From assembly GCA_003956705.1 (NCBI GenBank), contig QZCP01000063.1, positions 44,358 through 108,357 of the forward strand: a stretch of 64,000 nt of DNA, in the 5' to 3' direction. Below the pieces are notes generated by a model. The model was not told the DNA's origin. It ran no database searches and worked only from the letters and a program-made list of their open reading frames with translations. Below are positions 1-12,601 of the stretch, piece by piece. Made by a program: the position numbers and the translations under genes. Source of the stretch: Brevipalpus yothersi. Lineage: Eukaryota; Arthropoda; Arachnida; Trombidiformes; Tenuipalpidae. How positions within the stretch are numbered: the stretch's first letter is position 1; each line of letters begins with the position of its first letter.

Positions 1-781
1 TTCCATTGAGATTCAGTAAATCGAGAAATGCTAGAAAATATTTTCTTAAGCGTGCACCTGTCTTGTAGGTCTTATGTTACTTGTCCCATGTCTAATCATC
101 TGAATGTGTGATTGGCATTTTATCTTAAACTTAATCCAATTTCAACACACTGTCTCTTTTCCATATCACTCTTGAACGCTTCAGATTTTGTTTGCAGAAC
201 GATGTTGAATTTTTCAAATCATGGATCTTTTTGAAAGTGAGATATGATTATGCTTCAAGGCAGAATTGATTGAGTCACTTGTCTTCGTCTAGATTGAGAT
301 TCTGGACTGCATTTTCCCACTTCCAGCTAATATCTCTGTATTCAATATCATTATGCAATGTCATTTAAATTGTAAGATTTCACCGATTTCATTCTTACAA
401 TTTTTATTCGTTTAGAAACGATGTAATTCAAGTCTAAATTTTTCTACTCTCTTCAGATTTCCATACTCGCCAAAATTTTCTGGTTAAGCTTCCATGAGTT
501 GTAAGTTTCTTTTTGAGCAGAAAAATATTTAATTCCACTTGAGGTCAACTTATGAAAGTATGAGCCCAAAAAAAACCGGCTCAATATATATGATTACTGA
601 TCGGCTGAAAAAGATTGATTTGCTTCTAGTTAACCTTTCGCAGTTGTATAAGTTATTCCAACAATTTGAATATATATATATTATATATTATTCATGAGAA
701 AAAAAGAAATTATGCCCACTCTTGAAACAAATACAACAACCGAATAAATATTATCACTCAACTCAACCCTTTTTTCTCCAG
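1..781. other. No gene recognised (possible intron of an upstream gene)
   Basis: AT-rich sequence without a convincing coding frame. It ends in a pyrimidine-rich stretch and an AG at 780-781 that looks like a splice acceptor for the candidate exon that follows, so it may be the last intron of a gene that starts outside the window. An AT-only dinucleotide-like stretch lies around 670-690. Confidence 0.4.
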
Positions 782-916
782 CAAAAGTGGCCAAAGTAAA
801 ACTTGACATCAACCCAGTAAACATTGGCAATACCAAACTTTACGGCAACAACATACCAGTTGTTGCCGGAAGGAGGAAACTCATGGCCCGACTGATCATT
901 GGCAAGACTTTCTCAC

Positions 917-952
<36 letters not shown>

Positions 953-996
953 ACATGTTAAAATTAAATCAAATACAAATGATCGAGAAACACTGA
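782..996 (+). CDS. Candidate 3' terminal exon of an unidentified gene
   Basis: A reading frame of about 70 codons follows a good acceptor (TTTTTTCTCCAG, ending at 781) and runs to a TGA at 994-996. The first 45 or so residues look like ordinary protein, with a basic stretch GRRKLMARLIIGK. They run into an Arg-Glu alternating tract encoded by an (AG)n microsatellite at 921-949, then about 15 more residues. I do not recognise the protein. Because a two-base change in the repeat would shift the frame, either the real stop lies elsewhere or the tail varies between individuals. No upstream exon is visible, so this could also be chance. Confidence 0.3.
921..949. repeat. (AG)n microsatellite, about 14 units
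   Basis: Perfect dinucleotide run, lying inside the candidate terminal exon and read there as Arg-Glu repeats. Confidence 0.9.
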
Positions 997-2125
997 ATCG
1001 TAATATCAGGCATCAAGTCGGCAAGTAAGTGATGGCGATGATTAGATTTTGATTATGAGAAACAGAATTTTGGAAAGTCAAGGGTAATGGTGAGGCTTAC
1101 TGGAGGGGCTTGAAGGTGAGAAAACAAGTAAATCATTGAGAAAAAAAACACATACATACATACACACACACATACATATGATGAGCTTGTAATAAGCCGT
1201 GAGACCCAATAACTTTCGAGGTCACACTCGGTCAGTGACATGAGAAAAGATTAGGAATAGAAAGAGAAAAGAGGAAAGAGCAAGATGGGCTTCTTCTATT
1301 TTCTTCCGGTTGCCCAGATGTATTATCATTAGTCTCATCGTCGCTTGTGTTCATGGTGATTCCATGCTGATACCAAACCACACACACACACTAGCATTAA
1401 GAGGAAAGCTGTCTGTCCAGATATTCTTACTACCGGCCACTTTGGCTAACGGTATATCCAGAATATCTGATACCTTTCTCTCTCTCTCTTTCAAACTCAC
1501 CTGAGGCAATTCGAAATAAGGGGCGGAGAGGTGAGGGCGAGAGGGAGGGATGGAAGACTCACTAGTGGGGTGCCGACGAAGTGATCTTCTTCATCTTCTT
1601 CTTCTCCATCATCTTCATTCTCTTTCTCTCTCTCCTTCTTCTTGTATCAGTCGCTTGTGGAAAGCCGGTGGAACGAAGATCAGTTTGGGAGAATCAACGT
1701 TCCAACGAACGAGTATTGAGAGAGAAGAAGAAGAAGAAGTATTCTCAGTCAACATCATCATCTTCTTATCCGCATCTTATTTGTTGTTGATGCAGTTTCA
1801 TTTTGATGTAGGAAAAGTTTTCTCTCTTTCTCACATCTGATCACACACAGTTTGTATCATCAACCAATCGTGATACCTTCTATTGACCTCACCATTTGCT
1901 GAACATTTTTAAGCTGTTAATTATTTCAATTTTTTTAGAAATGTTAATTAAAATTTTGAAGAAGATCAGCGCTTCATCATGAAATCAATTGTAAAGGCGA
2001 GTTGTGTTTAATTTTTATCAGCATAAACACCTGATTGATGTGCCTCCGATGAACTTTGTTCTCTGTGTGTGAAACATCTAATCGAACGATCAATCGATTG
2101 ACTATACTCATCACATCATCAAAAG
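997..2125. other. Intergenic / 5' leader of the Spatzle-like gene
   Basis: No gene is recognised. Short CT-rich and TTC-rich stretches (1480-1500, 1590-1640) and CA repeats (near 1160 and 1380) create spurious open frames. The last few hundred bases before 2126 are the expected place for the promoter and 5' UTR of the gene starting there, but I see no clear TATA box or initiator. Confidence 0.4.
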
Positions 2126-3817
2126 ATGTTTCCTCATGTTAACGTGTATTTCTCTTCCATTCCATCTGGTATCCAGATTTTCTCAGTGTTCCTTAAATTC
2201 ATATCATTATTACTCCTTGTGTGTCCTTTGACCCGAGGTGCGGATACACCACCAGGATATTTTGCCTTCGAAAAAGCATCCAGAATCCATGGAGTACCAC
2301 CGAGAGTGCGAAAGCCTCCATATTTACTCGTCAATGTTCCATGTCATGGTGAGTTTTGTAGAACAATGTCTGACACTTTGATAGAACTTTCGATAATTCG
2401 GATTCAAGTTTAGATCGGAAAAACTTTCAAAATTGAAGATAAAAAGATGGAATTATTTTTTTCACTGGAATTTCCGTTATCATTAGTTCTTGAAACTTTT
2501 TGACTCCATTTGACCTGAAATTGAATTTTTCAGATTACTCACAGACAAAAAATTTCAAATAAAATAAGATTAAATCAGAGATAAACGGAACATCGAGAAT
2601 AACTCAATCTAAATATATTTATTCTGGTATTAGTTAATGTATTGAATGCCAGTAAATCAAAAGGCCTGTTTTAGTGTTGAGATTCTTTCACTGAGTTGAT
2701 CAATATATCAGAATTATACAGAAACATGTGTTTGTTCTTCCCAGCATCTTCCACTTTCAGACGTTCAATCAATATTTGACATTGAAAATGTTAAGATGAT
2801 TGAAGAATCGATCTAATTACAGTGTATGTTCCTAAAAAGTGATCAATCTAACAATCTAACAATCTATTCAATCACAACTCAAAATAGGCTTTCATCATGT
2901 GTGTATATGTAATGGTGTATACGCTCATATCGTGAAACAATTCAATCAGAGATGGTTAGACAAGTATCTCTAATCCGATTTTAGTGACGAGAGTGAAAGA
3001 AGTGACCTTAATCGGTATCAGCTAAAATTTCATCCCAAATAATTCGGTGCAAGTGCTTAACATTAGTCGATCCGAATTTGTTTGACCACGAAAAGAGAGA
3101 TGATTTTACCGTAAACCTTTTTAAGACTACATCAAGCAAGCCATATCTCGAAGTCATGATTAAAATTGAAAAATTTTCGTCTGTTGATGTTACTGATTAG
3201 CTATAAAATCTTGATCATTGAGCTTGAAGGGTTACCCTGAATGATCATCATTATCATTACCATTCAATTTAGCCTTGTCCTGCTCTGAATTTTCTCTCTT
3301 TCCGTAATATTTTGTCTACTTTCTATATTCAAATTTTGATAAATATTCTCGATAACTAGCGTGAGCATGAATATTTCATCTCTCTTGCCGGTGAGGTCGA
3401 TAAACTTTAATTAATTCCATGGATTTCAATATAGCTCTACAGTTATTAAATTCCAGACATCAGAATTTAATCTCCCTCCTACTTTTTTCGGGATGTTAAT
3501 CAAAATTGTTCATAATTATTGCACGATTTTTACTGATGTTCATCCATGTCATCCAAGCTTATACTTCTCTCCATCTCTCTCTCTCTTCCACTCAAAATAA
3601 CATCCTACTAACTTAGTTTTATGAGCTGTATTCACGCGACATCATCGTCAAAAGTCACAATTCGGAATAGAGAAGAGTATACCATAATAAAAGAATTAAG
3701 GAAATGTAGTTTCTTGACCATTATTTGACCAACACACTTACACATAAATGGAAGTATACACGTTCAGGACCCCTAATCGAGGCCTGTTGAGATGTAAATG
3801 GTAGTCCATTGGTTTTG

Positions 3818-3901
<84 letters not shown>

Positions 3902-4163
3902 NNNNNNNNNNNNNNNNNNNNNNNNNNNNNNNNNNNNNNNNNNNNNNNNNNNNNNNNNNNNNNNNNNNNNNNNNNNNNNNNNNNNNNNNNNNNNNNNNNN
4001 NNNNNNNNNNNNNNNNNNNNNNNNNNNNNNNNNNNNNNNNNNNNNNNNNNNNNNNNNNNNNNNNNNNNNNNNNNNNNNNNNNNNNNNNNNNNNNNNNNNN
4101 NNNNNNNNNNNNNNNNNNNNNNNNNNNNNNNNNNNNNNNNNNNNNNNNNNNNNNNNNNNNNNN

Positions 4164-4215
<52 letters not shown>

Positions 4216-6080
4216 GTTTTTTCGACTGTTTACTGTTATGGTGATGGACATAAAATTGGTTAATTTTAGCTATAAAATGGTGACACAACGTCATTTGTGA
4301 TGCCCAAAAGTTTGCAAGTCCTTTATCTGCTTCTTCTGCATCTTCTTCTTCACCATCTTCTTCAATCGGCTAAATTTTTTGCATCCACAATAGAGCGGGC
4401 TCAGCGTCCCTGATCATCATCATTTTGCTTATGTATGCCCGACATCTTCTTTTAAGCCCAAATGGCAACCATTGTTAAGATGGTTTTGAATTTCGATGAG
4501 GCGTTCTCATGCAAGAGTTTTTCACCTTCTTTTTCCCATTCATAACATTGAAGACACATGCATACACACATACACAAAAAGAACGTTTAAGCCATCACCA
4601 GCTGAACTTTCAGATGAATGTATACATATATTTATATGAATTGAAAACGCTTATATATATCGAATGACCGGCATGCGACTTTTTTCAGAATGATCAACTT
4701 TGACTGCAATCACCGGTTTGTATGTTTGTGTGTGTGTGTGCATTAGTGGACTGATGGTAGAGTAAAAGGTTCCTTTTTAGGTCACCTTGATTATGGACTC
4801 GAATATCGACTGAACTTGACCGAATCCTAATTTCGAATGGGACACACTGAATATATTGAGGCTAAGCATGAGGCTCAATTGAGATATTTACAACACTTGG
4901 AAAAATTTTCATCCTGTCAAAGCAACTACGCTGTACTACCAATTGCTACTACCAAATTCTTTTGGTAGAAAATACGGAGTTCTTTGATACACTTTACCCC
5001 AAAATTCAGAAAAATATACGAAACTCCTCCAAAAATATGAGCGAAATAGAACTTTCAAAAAGTACCGTTATGTTGAAACGCGTAGTGGTGTATAGCATGT
5101 AGCAATTGTGATCATTCGGTGTGTACGTCTGTCGGAACCAGAACTTGTCAGATGAATTGGACCTTTTCCGAAGAATAGCTTCCGTTTGAGGTTTCCAAAA
5201 CCATTGTGTACGTCATGGTGAATAATTGAATGGATGAAAACAATTCAATGTCAGCGTCTCGATTAACAGTGAATGAATTCAAGATCTTCATCACTTGTTG
5301 TCTGTATTGCAGGCCTCTTTGTTGCTCATCTTCGTTTTTTTTCCTTTTTTCTCTTTTTTTCATCTTGTTCTAATCGGAATCTGTTCATCGCTTGATACCA
5401 TTTTGGACTTGTAAATCAGACTGATGCGTTTGTTCATTGTTTCAATCGATTCTCATGTATAGGCATTCATCAAATTGTCCAATTTGCGAACCTCTACTTT
5501 TTTTCGTATTACATACCAGGAACACTGGAAGTTGTGATTGTTTTTTGGCTTGAAAACACAATCACTTACTCCACAAATAACGTAAATACACGAAAATTCA
5601 ATCCAAATACAGCTCAATTTCGATTGTTATTGGGTCCATATTTATGGCGATCGCTCTCTTACTGTCCGAATATTAGTGGACATCAATCTGAAAGATATAC
5701 TCTCGATCAAAATTGTTGTTGAGAAAATTTTATTGTTCAAAAATTTTTGGAAAATTCGAGCTATATTAAGTAATATTGAATAAGGTATGTGTATGTGTAC
5801 ATGTCAATTGAATTGATCAACTCTAAATTCGGACTCGGTCATTATCGAAGATGAGCTTATCTATGTTTAACTTGAAATTTTGAACATACATGCGAAAGTG
5901 TTTAGAAAAGAGAAAGAGAGAGAGAGTGTGTGTGTGTTCATGATATAAGAAACATTCACCAACACATTCAATAATACAATCTGAAAATGAGCATTGAACG
6001 CTCCATTCATCTGATAATCCAGTTAAAAGTTCGGCCTAGAAAGTGATTCATTGTGCTTGAATGAGGAAGATGAAAATAAG

Positions 6081-6132
<52 letters not shown>

Positions 6133-6807
6133 AAATATTAAAAGAAGCGATTGATGATTCCGATTGTGTGTTCATCATCAACAAGAGAATGAGAATATAT
6201 AAGTCATGAATCGTGGTGTTTGATAATAAAAGTTTTCCTCTCTCTCTCTCCTCTCTTTCCAAGTTAGTGAAAAGCCACAAAAAGAAGATTTTCTCTTCAA
6301 AGTATGTGTACTTCCAGAATTTATGCTGAGGCGGTCGACCAGTATATATGAATTATCGAGATAAAGAAGGTTCTACTGGATGTTGCTCTTGATAATCAGT
6401 AATGAACATGAGTGATAATCCATGAGAAACACAGTTTGGATGTTGTAGACGAATTATTTTCTCTCTCTCTCTCTCTCTTCCCAAGTGAATGAGTTTCTTC
6501 TTCATTCACTAAACTTTTCCAGCATCCAGCCAACTCTTTTCCTAATTATGAGCACTCTTTACACTCATGAGTGATGATGCAGACATCACCAGAAAGTAGT
6601 AGAAGAAATGAATCCGCAAGCAAAATAAGATCGTCTTATCGTCTCATGATGAATAAGTGAGGCATAAATTTGAGAAAGAGAGAAAACTGTTTTCACTCAA
6701 CTAACATCTTTTTCTACTTTTTTTCTTCTTTTTTCTTTAACCCCTAACTGTGTATGTGAGCATCCTTGATCATCATTTCATTATTACGGCTTACGAATAT
6801 ATCGAAA

Positions 6808-6852
<45 letters not shown>

Positions 6853-7556
6853 AATCGATATCATATTATATTGAATCAAGCATGAAAGGGAGATGATTTT
6901 TAAATTGAATCAAGAGGATTATTGATTACTTTGATGCGTGTGAAAATTTTGACAGCTCACCACTTTTTTTTGTATCATGATCACGGACGTTCTTTTTTTG
7001 GGTGGCTATTCTTGAATTTATGATCCTCTGACCTGATGATAGGATTGGTATTGCTCCGAGAATTGTGTGTGTGTGTGTGTGTGTGTGTGAGTGAATTTAA
7101 AAGAGATAGAGAGAATCTGAATTTCATTGACATGCTGAGAATTCATGATTGAGGCTTGATCTTTGATCGTGAGAGTAGGAAGATGCAATAAGCATCTAAT
7201 AATGCTCACATGAAAACTATTATCTGAATGATGATGATAATATTATGAGAAAATAGTGTTTCATACTCTCCTTCTGAGGTCACATAAATGTTTATTCGTC
7301 GGAACAACGTTTGAATTTTATCACTAAACCATGAGGCTATCAATATCTCACAATATAATGTATCGATTCATGCATACATACCGTTATAGAAGGCTGCCTA
7401 TTTTACATTCTTCACATTCAGACTTTCTAATTTGAATGTTTTCACACTTTCAAGTTATTCAGGCTTGTTTATTCACCTTTCGTAGTCAATTGAGAATTGA
7501 GAGAGAAGAAAAAGTTCATCCTCAACCGGTCATGATAATTTTTATTTCTGTCTCTC

Positions 7557-7627
<71 letters not shown>

Positions 7628-10600
7628 TTAAAATCATCAGATTAGCCAGTTTTAAGGGCAACAACTTTTATTTTTCATGATCAATGATAAAAATCTTCAT
7701 CCTATCATAAATGGGATGTCGATAATGTCGAAAATGCGATCAATTCCGAAAGATCGGCTTTACAAATATCCATTAATAGTGATGATTAATGAACATTTTT
7801 TTCCACTTGAAATAAATTCTCAAAAAATTTAATCCTTTTCCTACTCTTATACTTTTTTTTCTGTTCCAGGAGCAATCAAAAGTGACCTCCGAATGGCACC
7901 AAAAGATAATCTCTGTGGAGATTTAAATAGAGGCTTTGTACCCTCTAATCCTATGTTACAGCAGCTTGATGGCCAACCATATCCATTGTGAGTTGAATTT
8001 GATTAGCACCAATCTTTTTTCCGATAGAAAAAAAAATAACCATTCCCAAGATATCATCATGATGTATTGTCAAGATTATGAAGATCGTTTTTGTCAAGAT
8101 CACGTTTTAATTCAATTCTTTTTTCTCTTCTCATTTTTTGTTTCCACTCATGAATATATATGTTTATATATGTTCATAAATTCAGTGAACTCATCAAAAA
8201 CAAGACACTTCATTTTCTCGCCCGATCTCTGCCCTTTTTGAAACAGGACATTAGTAACATTCCCAAAGTTGCTAAACTGCCTTCACCTGAATCAAATTCG
8301 ATTGACCATCAGATTGATGGACACCAGCTACCAGTGGCTTCCAGCTATGTGAACAGTAAAAATAATAAATTCGATTTCCACAACAACAATAATAATAATA
8401 ATAATAACAACAATAACCTCCAAACACCTTCCCATCAACCACCGATACACATTCATTCACCTCATCATATTATTCAGAAACGATCTCTTGCCAATCTGAC
8501 CAGTCGATTTCGAGCCGAAATAATGCGAAGAGAAGGCTTTCCGTTTGGAATGAATTTAACTGAGGCACGTCAAAAAGTGTGTGAACAAAATGAAGGAATG
8601 TAAGTTACTTGTAGATGAGAGAAAAAAATTTTCTCCTCTTTTTCTGACCAACATTTCAACAGTTTTTTTTTCATTCCCTCTCTCTCTCAATCAGTAGAAT
8701 GTATTACAAAAAAATCATGTGTGTTTCATTTCCTTGATACTTTTTTGGGGAAAAAAATAAGGACGACAAACAAAACCGTGATAGAGACTAGTTCACTGGT
8801 TCAGTTGATCATCATCTGTCGGAATTAGATCATTTTTCAGAGTTTTTCCTCTCGAGTTTTTTCCCTTATACTCTATGCCTACTGATTCTAAATCAATCAA
8901 TTTAACCGGATGCTGATGCCCAACTCAGAATCAATTCTTTCGACAGCTGAACGCAAGAATGAATGCTCAATCAACCAGATTTTTTTCCTGCAGATCAGTT
9001 AGGGCGATGATGGATATCATGCGTTCAGTGAAGCCTATGCCTGCAGAGGTTTGATCAGAGAGAAAAAAACAAGTGATCACACTTTTCACATTAATACTTA
9101 CAATAGACTGGATGATAAGATTGATTATAAGATGAGAGAGAAGGAGAAAAAAAAATGAATCACATGGTTGATGCTTTGATTTTCAGCGTGTGTGTGTATT
9201 TGATGTAAGTTTTAATTGAGATCGATTAAACCTGACAGTGACCTGGATTTTGAGACTGAAAAGTTTCTACAATAAGATTTTAGGGAAAAACAATGTTACC
9301 CATCAGTAGTGGAGAACAGAATAGTTCATCATAAATGAGGAAACGCTCATCGATTAATGAATCGGTGTAGTTTGATGCACTCAAAAAGTTTGATTGATTC
9401 AGTTTATTTTACTCATACACATTATGATCCGCATACACTGTACTTGCATTCTATACCCATGAGAGAGCATAAAAATTCCGATATGTATATACATTGATAA
9501 TGAACTTTATCATGGCTGGGCCAATTTTTATGGAAACATTTCATGAGAAAGCATAAATTACATTCACTCATTATCTTTTCTTCTCTCTCTCTTTTCCCAA
9601 ATGTATTACTTTCCCAGGGTGTGCCAGGTCATGCAAGCCCTTACCGGCGGTCAAGGCTCGGGGGGCTTTCTGAATGCTCTGAGCCAAGGAGTTCAAGTGG
9701 TATCGGCGGCCTCAAATGCTGCCAATACTGCTCACAGCATATCATCATTGGTTTCATTATTACAGCAGCTCAGCTCGGCAGGTAATGGTGTCACCGGAAG
9801 TTCATCCGGTGGATCATCGAGCTCCTCTTCCAGTTCCGGTGGTAGTGGATCCAGCAGTGGGTCAAATTCTGGTGGATCATCTTCATCATCTTCCAGTGAT
9901 ACCAGCGGTGGTACTACACAAAAATCTACACTATCTCAGGTCATCAGTCTACTAGCATCGTTGAACAATCCATCTTCAACGGGAACCAGTACCAACAGCA
10001 ATTTCAGTCCATTGGGCGCTATTGTTGACTATATTATGACCGTTAATCCGTCAACCATATCAAGTTTGATGCCGGCCAGACGGAAAAAGCCACTAGATTT
10101 GGAAGATTTGGCCAGTGAAACGGTAACTGTGGCACAGGTTCCACCGACACCATGTCCATCGGTTGAGGAATATGTTGCCCCTGTATATGCTCGAAATTAT
10201 CAAGGTGTTTGGAAGTATGTAGTCCAAATACCAAATGAAGGATATTTCACGCAAACTGTCCAAAAAACTTCTTGCATGTAAGTTGAAAAGTGTTCATATA
10301 AGTATCTTCGTGAATGTCTATCTGGAATCCAGATTCTGGATTGATACAACTATTTATAGGTGATCGATAATGATCTTATTTTGAGATCTTGCAATTGAAT
10401 AGATGTTATACAACAGAAAGGGAAAATTTTCCTATTGATAAATATATATTGGTAAATATTTTCGATCATAATAGGGCCTGAAGAATTTTGTTCAAAAATT
10501 CGAACAATATATATATATTGAGGGAGAGAATAGAAAGTGTTCCAAATTGGCTCAATATCAGTCAAGCTTGAACTTGTATTATTTCGACGAAACTCATCTT

Positions 10601-11915
10601 CTTCATCATCATTTTTGAAGGTGAATTCCATATAATTTATTTTTGTCTCAAGATTGTAGCAAAAGTTCGATTTCATTCGACCTACTTCCTGAAGCCAAAA
10701 TCAAACCTGATCACAGAATGATCAGAATATATAGATATATAATCTTTAAAATTTCAATTTTTTTCCTTCTGCTTCTCACTGATAGATCATAATCAGACAT
10801 CAGCGAACCGATTCTATCGATGCTGAATCTTCCCATCAATCTGGATCATTTGTAACTAAAAAGATGGGTTCTCAAACATTCATGACATGTTTTCTTTCTC
10901 TTTCTCTCCTTTATTTTCTCCCCATGATATATATTCATGTATATGTCTTACAGTAACCGAAGGTGTGACTTTTTGGATGGAGTTTGTCATGAATCACCCC
11001 GCTGGGTCAGCTTATTGGTAGCCGAAGTATTTTATCCTCAGCCAAAATTTCCCAATCTAATCGCAACAGGAAGTGAAATGAAGCCGATACATGCCATGGG
11101 TCCCCAGATGAAACCTCAATACGGTCCAATAAGTAATCATCTTGGAACTGGCATTCCTCAATCTTACCATCACCACTTAGGCCCAATAGGACCGATGAGT
11201 CCGATTGGTCATCTGATGCCAGTTAGACCAAATAATCATGCTGCAGCTCTTGGAGTGAATGATTTTCATCATCACCCGGTTGACCAGTATTTGAGTCGCA
11301 AAGGCCTCATGAAAGAGGAACCAAATTCATTGGCAAAACCACGCTTTGTTCATAGAACGTAAGTCACTGGCCAATTGACTGACCACTACACACTGACCTT
11401 TTCGGGTGTATGTTTGTGTGTATGCAAATTATTTGCTTATTCACATGATCGTTGTGGAGAGATGGTGGAACACAATCGATTACATCATTTCTTTTTTGAC
11501 TAAACTGTTGCTGTATTCTTTTGGCTAAGTTTACTGAAAACAATTTTCACTGCTATTTTTCTTGTTCTTTTTCTTATTCTTCTTCTCTCCTTCTTTTTCC
11601 AGTGCCAGGATGTACAATGGGGAAGATGATGTGAGCAACGGTAACAATAAGAAACAGCATCCTTTGAACCAGAAGAAGAAAGAAGAAGACGATGCATCTC
11701 AATCCTCTTCAAATGGATCTTCACCTCCCGCTTCCTCTTCCTCCTCATCAACCTCTTCACCAGCCGTCGAGTGCGATGGACATGATAACATTGGATGCTA
11801 TCAAATGAGAGTCTATTATGACTGGTTCTTGATTCCTGGAGCGTGTAAATGTTGGAAAAAAACTTCATCTCAATCAGGTCTTGATACATTGAAAAAAATA
11901 TTCATTGGAAAATGA
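2126..11915 (+). CDS. Spatzle-like secreted cystine-knot protein (spz3/spz4 type), seven exons
   Basis: Predicted Toll-receptor ligand of the Spatzle/neurotrophin family, about 725 aa. Exons: 2126-2348, 7870-7987, 8186-8599, 8994-9048, 9628-10277, 10954-11358, 11603-11915; all junctions are GT-AG and phase is kept throughout. Exon 1 encodes a hydrophobic signal peptide (residues about 20-38, ending PLTRGAD). Exon 3 carries a poly-Asn run; exon 5 begins with a Ser/Gly-rich linker. The cystine-knot half follows: CPSVEEYVAPVYARNYQGVW, then SC, RRC and GVC in exons 5-6, and CDGHDNIGCYQ to ACKCW in exon 7. The pattern of a Cys, a W-Y-V strand, paired cysteines and a terminal CKC is that of Spatzle, best matching the spz3/spz4 type from memory. 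About 150 low-complexity residues (His/Met/Pro, then Ser) separate the two halves of the knot. The 5.5-kb first intron holds an assembly gap and most of the local microsatellites. Exon 5 could instead start at the AG at 9617, but only 9627 keeps the frame. Confidence 0.85.
3821..4209. repeat. Long (GA)n microsatellite containing an assembly gap
   Basis: Perfect GA repeat at 3821-3901 and again at 4164-4209, separated by 262 N at 3902-4163. The repeat runs into the gap from both sides, so the gap is probably unresolved repeat. It lies in intron 1 of the Spatzle-like gene. Confidence 0.95.
6087..6129. repeat. (AG)n microsatellite
   Basis: About 21 perfect units in intron 1 of the Spatzle-like gene. 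Confidence 0.9.
6811..6850. repeat. (TC)n microsatellite
   Basis: Twenty perfect units, intron 1 of the Spatzle-like gene. Confidence 0.9.
7064..7089. repeat. (TG)n microsatellite
   Basis: About 13 units, intron 1 of the Spatzle-like gene. Confidence 0.9.
7551..7624. repeat. (TC)n microsatellite with two TG interruptions
   Basis: Pyrimidine tract of about 74 bases, interrupted by G near 7564 and 7588. It ends about 245 bases before the exon 2 acceptor. Confidence 0.9.
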
Positions 11916-12601
11916 TTTATAAATTTATTTATTGTACTTGTCAATTTTGCCTTCTTTTTTCGTTCATCTCTTTTCTCCTTCTTTCACACACAAAAACACG
12001 GGAGTACAACCCACCTCATGTACTTTATTCTTTGAATAAATTTCAAATTCTCCTTCTCTTTATTCTATTTTCGAACGACTGGGAAGATAGAGGATGCTGA
12101 GAAAATCTTGTGGATTCTTTTTGAGAGAGACCACTTTTTAGGGGATATCTTCAAAAGAAGCAGACATAGATTGTTGGGAAAATTTTCAAGACTTCGATGA
12201 AATCCGAGAAAATTTTCCAAGTTCACGAATTTTTTTCACAAAGGAGAATGGAATGTATGATCAGAGAACCTGATACCATCATTCGTTAGCATCAGGATAA
12301 TTCCTTTATTTTGAATACGACATGAAACTTAGGTTCACTTTTCTTGTCAAATTCTATCCCAAATCGGAGATTTTTAGAGTTCAATGATTCATTTTTATAC
12401 TAAATAATCAACATTCTCCTCATTATCAATAATAAATTCGCCTTTGATTTCATTCTCGAGCAAACATTGAGTCCATTTTGCTCTATCGAGATCTCACTGT
12501 TTTCCATTCTCTTCCGTAATTATTCATCTTCACTTCACCACACCTTGGTAGTAAAACAATTTGTCAAGACCTTGGATGCTGACAGGGTTCTAAGAACTGG
12601 T
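11916..12601. other. Convergent 3' intergenic region
   Basis: Lies between the stop of the Spatzle-like gene and the stop of YTHDF on the other strand. It must hold both 3' UTRs. An AATAAA on the plus strand near 12036 is a possible poly(A) signal for the upstream gene. No other gene is visible. Confidence 0.5.

Noticed and set aside
3721..4300. Four overlapping open frames on both strands of 150-180 codons
   Set aside because: They are GA-repeat translations (Ser-Leu or Arg-Glu) running through the 262-N gap; not genes.
8160..8185. ATG at 8160 as a start for the poly-Asn frame
   Set aside because: The AG at 8185 is an acceptor that joins exon 2 in phase, so this is an internal exon.
9543..9785. 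Open frame overlapping Spatzle-like exon 5 in another phase
   Set aside because: The frame does not connect to the cystine-knot region; the phase-matched frame does.
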